NCBI GenBank assembly: GCA_900175165.2
Contig: FWWN02000499.1
Location: forward strand, 1 to 31,937
Length of the DNA stretch: 31,937 bases
Reading direction: 5' to 3'
Origin: Rhizomucor pusillus
Taxonomy: Eukaryota > Mucoromycota > Mucoromycetes > Mucorales > Lichtheimiaceae
The translations under genes and the position numbers were made by a program. The notes below the pieces were generated by a model that was not told where the DNA came from, did no database searches, and worked only from the letters and a program-made list of their open reading frames with translations. Below are positions 28,594 through 31,937 of this stretch, one piece after another (the stretch's first letter is position 1; each line of letters starts with the position of its first letter).

Positions 28594-31458
28594 ATGGTGC
28601 AATATCTTATAGCCATTTGGGATTACGCTGCCGAGGGACAGTTTGAATTGTCCTTTAAGCAAGGCGATCGAATTAAGCTTTTAGAGAAGCACAACGATGA
28701 CTGGTTAGTACTCTCTGCACTCATCCGAGAATCCGTTTCCCCGATGCTAAACTGTCATTGATAAAGGTGGGAGGGTTTGTATCATTCATGTCCAAAAACC
28801 AGCCTGATGAACCGCTGACGCACTGTAAAGGAGAACTAAATGAGGAGATCGGCTTCTTCCCTGCCAACCGAATACGCCTGGAAACCGAGCAAGGTTAGAC
28901 GAGAAACAAGTCGATATATGCACCGCAGACGTTCATTTTTGTTATATCATAGATGTGCATGAGAGGACTCGGGGATCAGAGGGGACTCGTGCAGAATCAG
29001 CAGCATATCCATCTACAGATATATTTGCTGCGGGAGATCCTGCGTCCTTTTCCATGACGAGCACAATTAAGGAACATGCTGTCCAGGCAGATGCAAATAG
29101 TGAGCATGAAGTGGCAACGCAATCTATGCCTGCTCCTCCGCAACTTCCTCCTCGAAATACTTCACAGAAAAGCGCTTCTGTGCAGCCTCAACTACCACCA
29201 CGACCTTCAAATGATGTGGCCTCTCCGCCAGAGCTTCCTCCACGGCAAGCTCACAGCGAATTCATCGAGCAACAGGCCATGCACGATACATCTCGGCTTG
29301 AAAACAAAGAGGCGACGCTGGTAGATGTCTTTAACGATGATGACCATAATAAGAACGATAATGGATATCCGTGGCAAACGCCAGACGACTCCGTAAACCT
29401 CCCTGCAGGCTGGCAATATGCATATGGTGATTACATAACTCGTTTGATGCATCATTCAAGTTACTGATGTAATGCCACCAGACAATGATGGCACGATTTA
29501 TTATTTCAATTTACAGACCGGAGAATCTCGTTGGGATAGACCCGAGGCTTCTTTCGATCAAACGACGCAGTCAGATCTCTTATCGCCACCACTGGCAGAC
29601 ACATTCGATGAACTTGATACGTCAGAGAAATTCCAGAAATTGAATCCAGACGACTTGAAAAAACTAGTATGTATTTAGCAGATAGAGCAATCGGCTGCTT
29701 TTCACATGGATTATATCGGTATGTATGTAACTAACATCTACTGTAGCAACTAGATCAGCTTCATCCTGAGTGGATTCGGTTGCAGGGCTTTGTGCAAATG
29801 AAAATGGCGGCTGGCAAAGAAGATGGAGGAAAATTAAGTTCTTGGAAATTTTACTACGCTGTGCTCTCCAACGGATTTCTGCTTCTTTACAAGGACAATT
29901 ATTCCAAATCCAAGGTACGATACAGAGTATTTTAATTGAGAATGTGGAGGAAGATTTTTGACAATTTGTTGACTGCAGAAATATACGAAACCTCTCATAC
30001 CTGTTGGAAGTTTCGATCTGGATTCCTGCCAGATTGAACCCGCTAGCAAAAATGATACCAAACGCAAGCATGCATTTTTGATTACAACTCCAAAGAAAGT
30101 TACCATCTACGTCCAGACTGCCAATGAAAAGGAATTAGCAGCGTGGTTAGATGCTATCATGCGCGAGCTGATTGCAAGAAAAGAAGGCTCAGCTGGGGTA
30201 AGGATCTGCTTTGGAGTCTTGTGAGTAGAAGAATACTAAATTATCCTTTATTTTACTGCGTATCTCTAGGAGGATTCCGGTAAATACAATATGAGCATTG
30301 TGTAAATGACCGATAATTAACGCGATCCACCGAAGAGATTTTGAGGTTACTAAAGAACTTGACTATCGATTCTGAACAAATGAAAGTTAACAGGAAGATG
30401 TCTCGCAAAACGAGTGCTAAGGGTAAAGTATTTCAAAAGGCTGAACTCTATTGAATAAATACTGAATTGAAAACTTTTTTTAGATGGAGACGAAAAAGAT
30501 GATCAGAAAGGAAAACCGAAATCCTTGGGTCATTGGTTCGGTAAACCTGGAAAGAATAGCGACAAGTTACCTCGACAAGCAGTTGCCGGCACAACTGCTC
30601 AAAATTCAGGCAAGTTAAGCGGATTAAATATCGGGCAATGGCGGCAGGTCTAAGGTCGTATGATAAAAAGATAACTGTGTATTCGGCGGTTTCCTTACTG
30701 TTGAAGAGGAGGAAGCTGTCCCTCGCATTGTACGCTGCTGTATAGAACAGGTTAATGCTAGAGGTAAAACTGCGCGTTTAAAAACTTTCTTAAGCAGAGT
30801 AGTTATAATACAAAGTCTAGGTATTAAATCCGTCGGTATATATCGCCTGTCAGGACCAGCATCTAGCATCCAAAAATATAGATCGGCTTTCAACAAGGGC
30901 AAGCTTGATTCGAATATTCACGTACTCAATCTATATCCTAACTTGTTTGTCTTTAGGTGAATCAGTTGATCTTTCCCAGGAGCCGGATATCAACGTGGTT
31001 ACAGGCTTGCTGAAACTATATTTTCGAGAACTCAAGAATCCTTTAATGACATATGAATACTATGGCTGGTTCATTGATGCTGCACGTAGGTGACAAGAGA
31101 CCAGATTCGAATACTTGCGTCTGATCCCTTACTGTCCAAAGGGATCCCCGATTATGATGAGAGAATGTACCGTATCAAATCAATTATTCACGTTCTTCCT
31201 GAAGCGAATTACACTGTCTTGGAATATTTGATGCGGCATCTCAACTACGTAGCAGCATACAGCGATGTGAATAAGATGGAAACATCGAATTTGGCACTCA
31301 TCTTCTCTGTCGGTTTGCTGAGATCGCCGCAGGAAGATCTCAGCAGCATCATGCATACAGACTTGCAAAGCAAGATCATTGAAGCTATTATCCAGCAAGT
31401 AGACTGGTTCTTTGAACAAGACCAGGATGAAGAGGAACCCCAGGCTCTGTCGCAATAA
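28594..31458 (+). CDS. SH3/WW/PH/RhoGAP protein, 14 exons, 688 aa
   Basis: Exons are 28594-28703, 28767-28774, 28831-28893, 28953-29426, 29482-29666, 29747-29914, 29979-30197, 30270-30279, 30336-30422, 30484-30609, 30671-30763, 30821-30898, 30957-31085 and 31142-31458. All phases agree. Domains: SH3 (1 to about 60: YLIAIWDYAAEGQFELSF, DDWWEGELNEEIGFFPANRI); a Pro-rich linker with PPRPS/LPPRQ motifs; WW (about 210-240: LPAGWQYAYDNDGTIYYFN, ESRWDRPE); PH (about 283-403: WIRLQGFVQMK to ELAAWLDAIMREL); a basic linker; RhoGAP (about 487-670: GIYRLSGPASS with catalytic Arg523, GLLKLYFRELKNPLMTY, LPEANYTVLEYLMRHLN). The order equals that of animal ARHGAP12/15/27 proteins, GAPs mainly for Rac/Cdc42 on membranes. 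Introns 10 and 12 begin with GC. Introns 1-3 begin GTTAGT, GTTTGT and GTTAGA. The start is the first in-frame ATG. Confidence 0.87.
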
Positions 31459-31604
31459 ATATAACAATGAATGCACGCATCATTGGTACAGTTCGATGGC
31501 TTTGGCGCATTTTTATTATTTGCTATATGGACTAGCTAATGCTGGTCATCTTGCACGTCTGCAAATGCCGTCGCCGCACCACCTAGTAATATCATTGTAA
31601 GTAC
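31459..31604. other. 3' flank of the RhoGAP gene
   Basis: No gene is supported. There is no clear AATAAA. A plus-strand intron-like segment at 31597-31642 (GTAAGT...TTTACCAG, 46 nt) with a CT-rich end starts here. It could belong to an untranslated or alternative 3' exon. Confidence 0.3.
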
Positions 31605-31937
31605 CTAGTGTCTGGTAATGATTCTTTCTCCTTCTTTACCAGGTGGGTCGAGTGCTGTATTTTTGTTGGCAGCTTGGAAGCGGCTGCATAGCGATTGAAA
31701 GGTTGCATTGTATAACCTTGCAGCGAAGTATACCTTGCTATTGCTATGCATATTGATGCGAGCTCGTCTCGGTTTTGCGTATTTTGATGTTCTCGATAGG
31801 AAATACAGGCGGGATTCATGCAAACTGACGAGCCGTTCTCGGAGACCATTTTGTAGGTACCTTAGATCTTTTGGTTGCATTTGGATGGATGACAGTACGG
31901 ACACGTCCTCGAGCTCCGAAGCTCGTCCGTCAATGCA
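31605..31937 (-). CDS. Possible partial coding region entering from the right edge
   Basis: A minus-strand frame is open from the window edge down to a stop at 31605. The part next to the edge reads IDGRASELEDVSVLSSIQMQ and PKDLR, which looks like real protein, and is followed by an AGG/GTACCT donor-like site at about 31857. If that donor is used, the rest of the frame is intron or 3' sequence. I recognise no domain. The plus strand carries an intron-like signal in the same area, so the strand itself is uncertain. Confidence 0.3.
   Translation of the reverse strand, partial: CIDGRASELEDVSVLSSIQMQPKDLRYLQNGLRERLVSLHESRLYFLSRTSKYAKPRRARINMHSNSKVYFAARLYNATFQSLCSRFQAANKNTALDPPGKEGERIITRH

Noticed and set aside
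31081..31145. Apparent frameshift in the RhoGAP gene between WFIDAA and IPDYDERMYR
   Set aside because: An intron 31086-31141 (GTAGGT...TCCAAAG, 56 nt) joins the two parts in phase, so no frameshift is needed. The open frame starting at 31090 is partly intron.

Overview
This window looks like nuclear chromosomal DNA of a filamentous early-diverging fungus, most likely Mucoromycota. The genes are dense in introns, and nearly all introns are 51-92 nt with GT...AG ends and CTRAY-like branch points. The gene set includes ELMO, a UPF0183/PHAF1 protein, Rax2, an F-BAR/DEP/RhoGAP, a Caf120/Skg3-type PH protein, a Ctr copper transporter and a fungal LEA2 membrane protein. There are also decayed Tc1/mariner-type and TnpB/Fanzor-type transposon fragments. 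There are no operons, Shine-Dalgarno sites, CRISPR arrays or RNA genes that I can support. I reconstructed the spliced models by hand from splice signals, reading-frame phase and recognisable protein motifs. The family names come from remembered family patterns, not from a search.

Layout. Positions 1-2366 hold no gene I can recognise. A two-exon Caf120/Skg3-like gene (2367-6123, +) is followed by a transposon-rich, gene-poor stretch (about 6180-9487). That stretch holds a broken DDE transposase (-), the 3' part of an RGG/acidic-tail protein (-) and a broken TnpB/Fanzor-like fragment (+). From 9488 to 27751 every confident gene is on the minus strand: a LEA2-type membrane protein (9488-10479), an Rgd2-like F-BAR/DEP/RhoGAP (11827-14800), a Ctr copper transporter (15520-16289), a PHAF1/UPF0183 protein (16553-18762), a DUF202 membrane protein (19354-19804), an ELMO family protein (20215-22748) and a 1316-residue Rax2-like protein with a C-terminal SH3 domain (23084-27751). 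A divergent promoter region (27752-28593) separates Rax2 from a plus-strand SH3/WW/PH/RhoGAP gene (28594-31458). A possible partial gene runs off the right edge on the minus strand.

How the genes could work together. Five genes act, by family, on polarity, Rho/Rac signalling or bud-site marking: the Caf120/Skg3-like PH protein, the F-BAR/DEP/RhoGAP, ELMO, the Rax2-like cortical marker and the SH3/WW/PH RhoGAP. The last two share a divergent promoter. This is suggestive of a polarity neighbourhood, but it is only an inference from gene order.

Most interesting points: three GC-AG introns; three micro-exons (8, 10 and 17 nt), of which the 8-nt one encodes the core of an SH3 WWxG motif; a Rax2-type protein ending in an SH3 domain; a four-codon upstream ORF ending one base before the RhoGAP start; a RhoGAP domain without the usual arginine-finger motif; a Ctr gene in which keeping or removing one intron gives two different third membrane helices; and a TnpB/Fanzor relic. 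I do not see convincing evidence of a wholly new multi-gene system.
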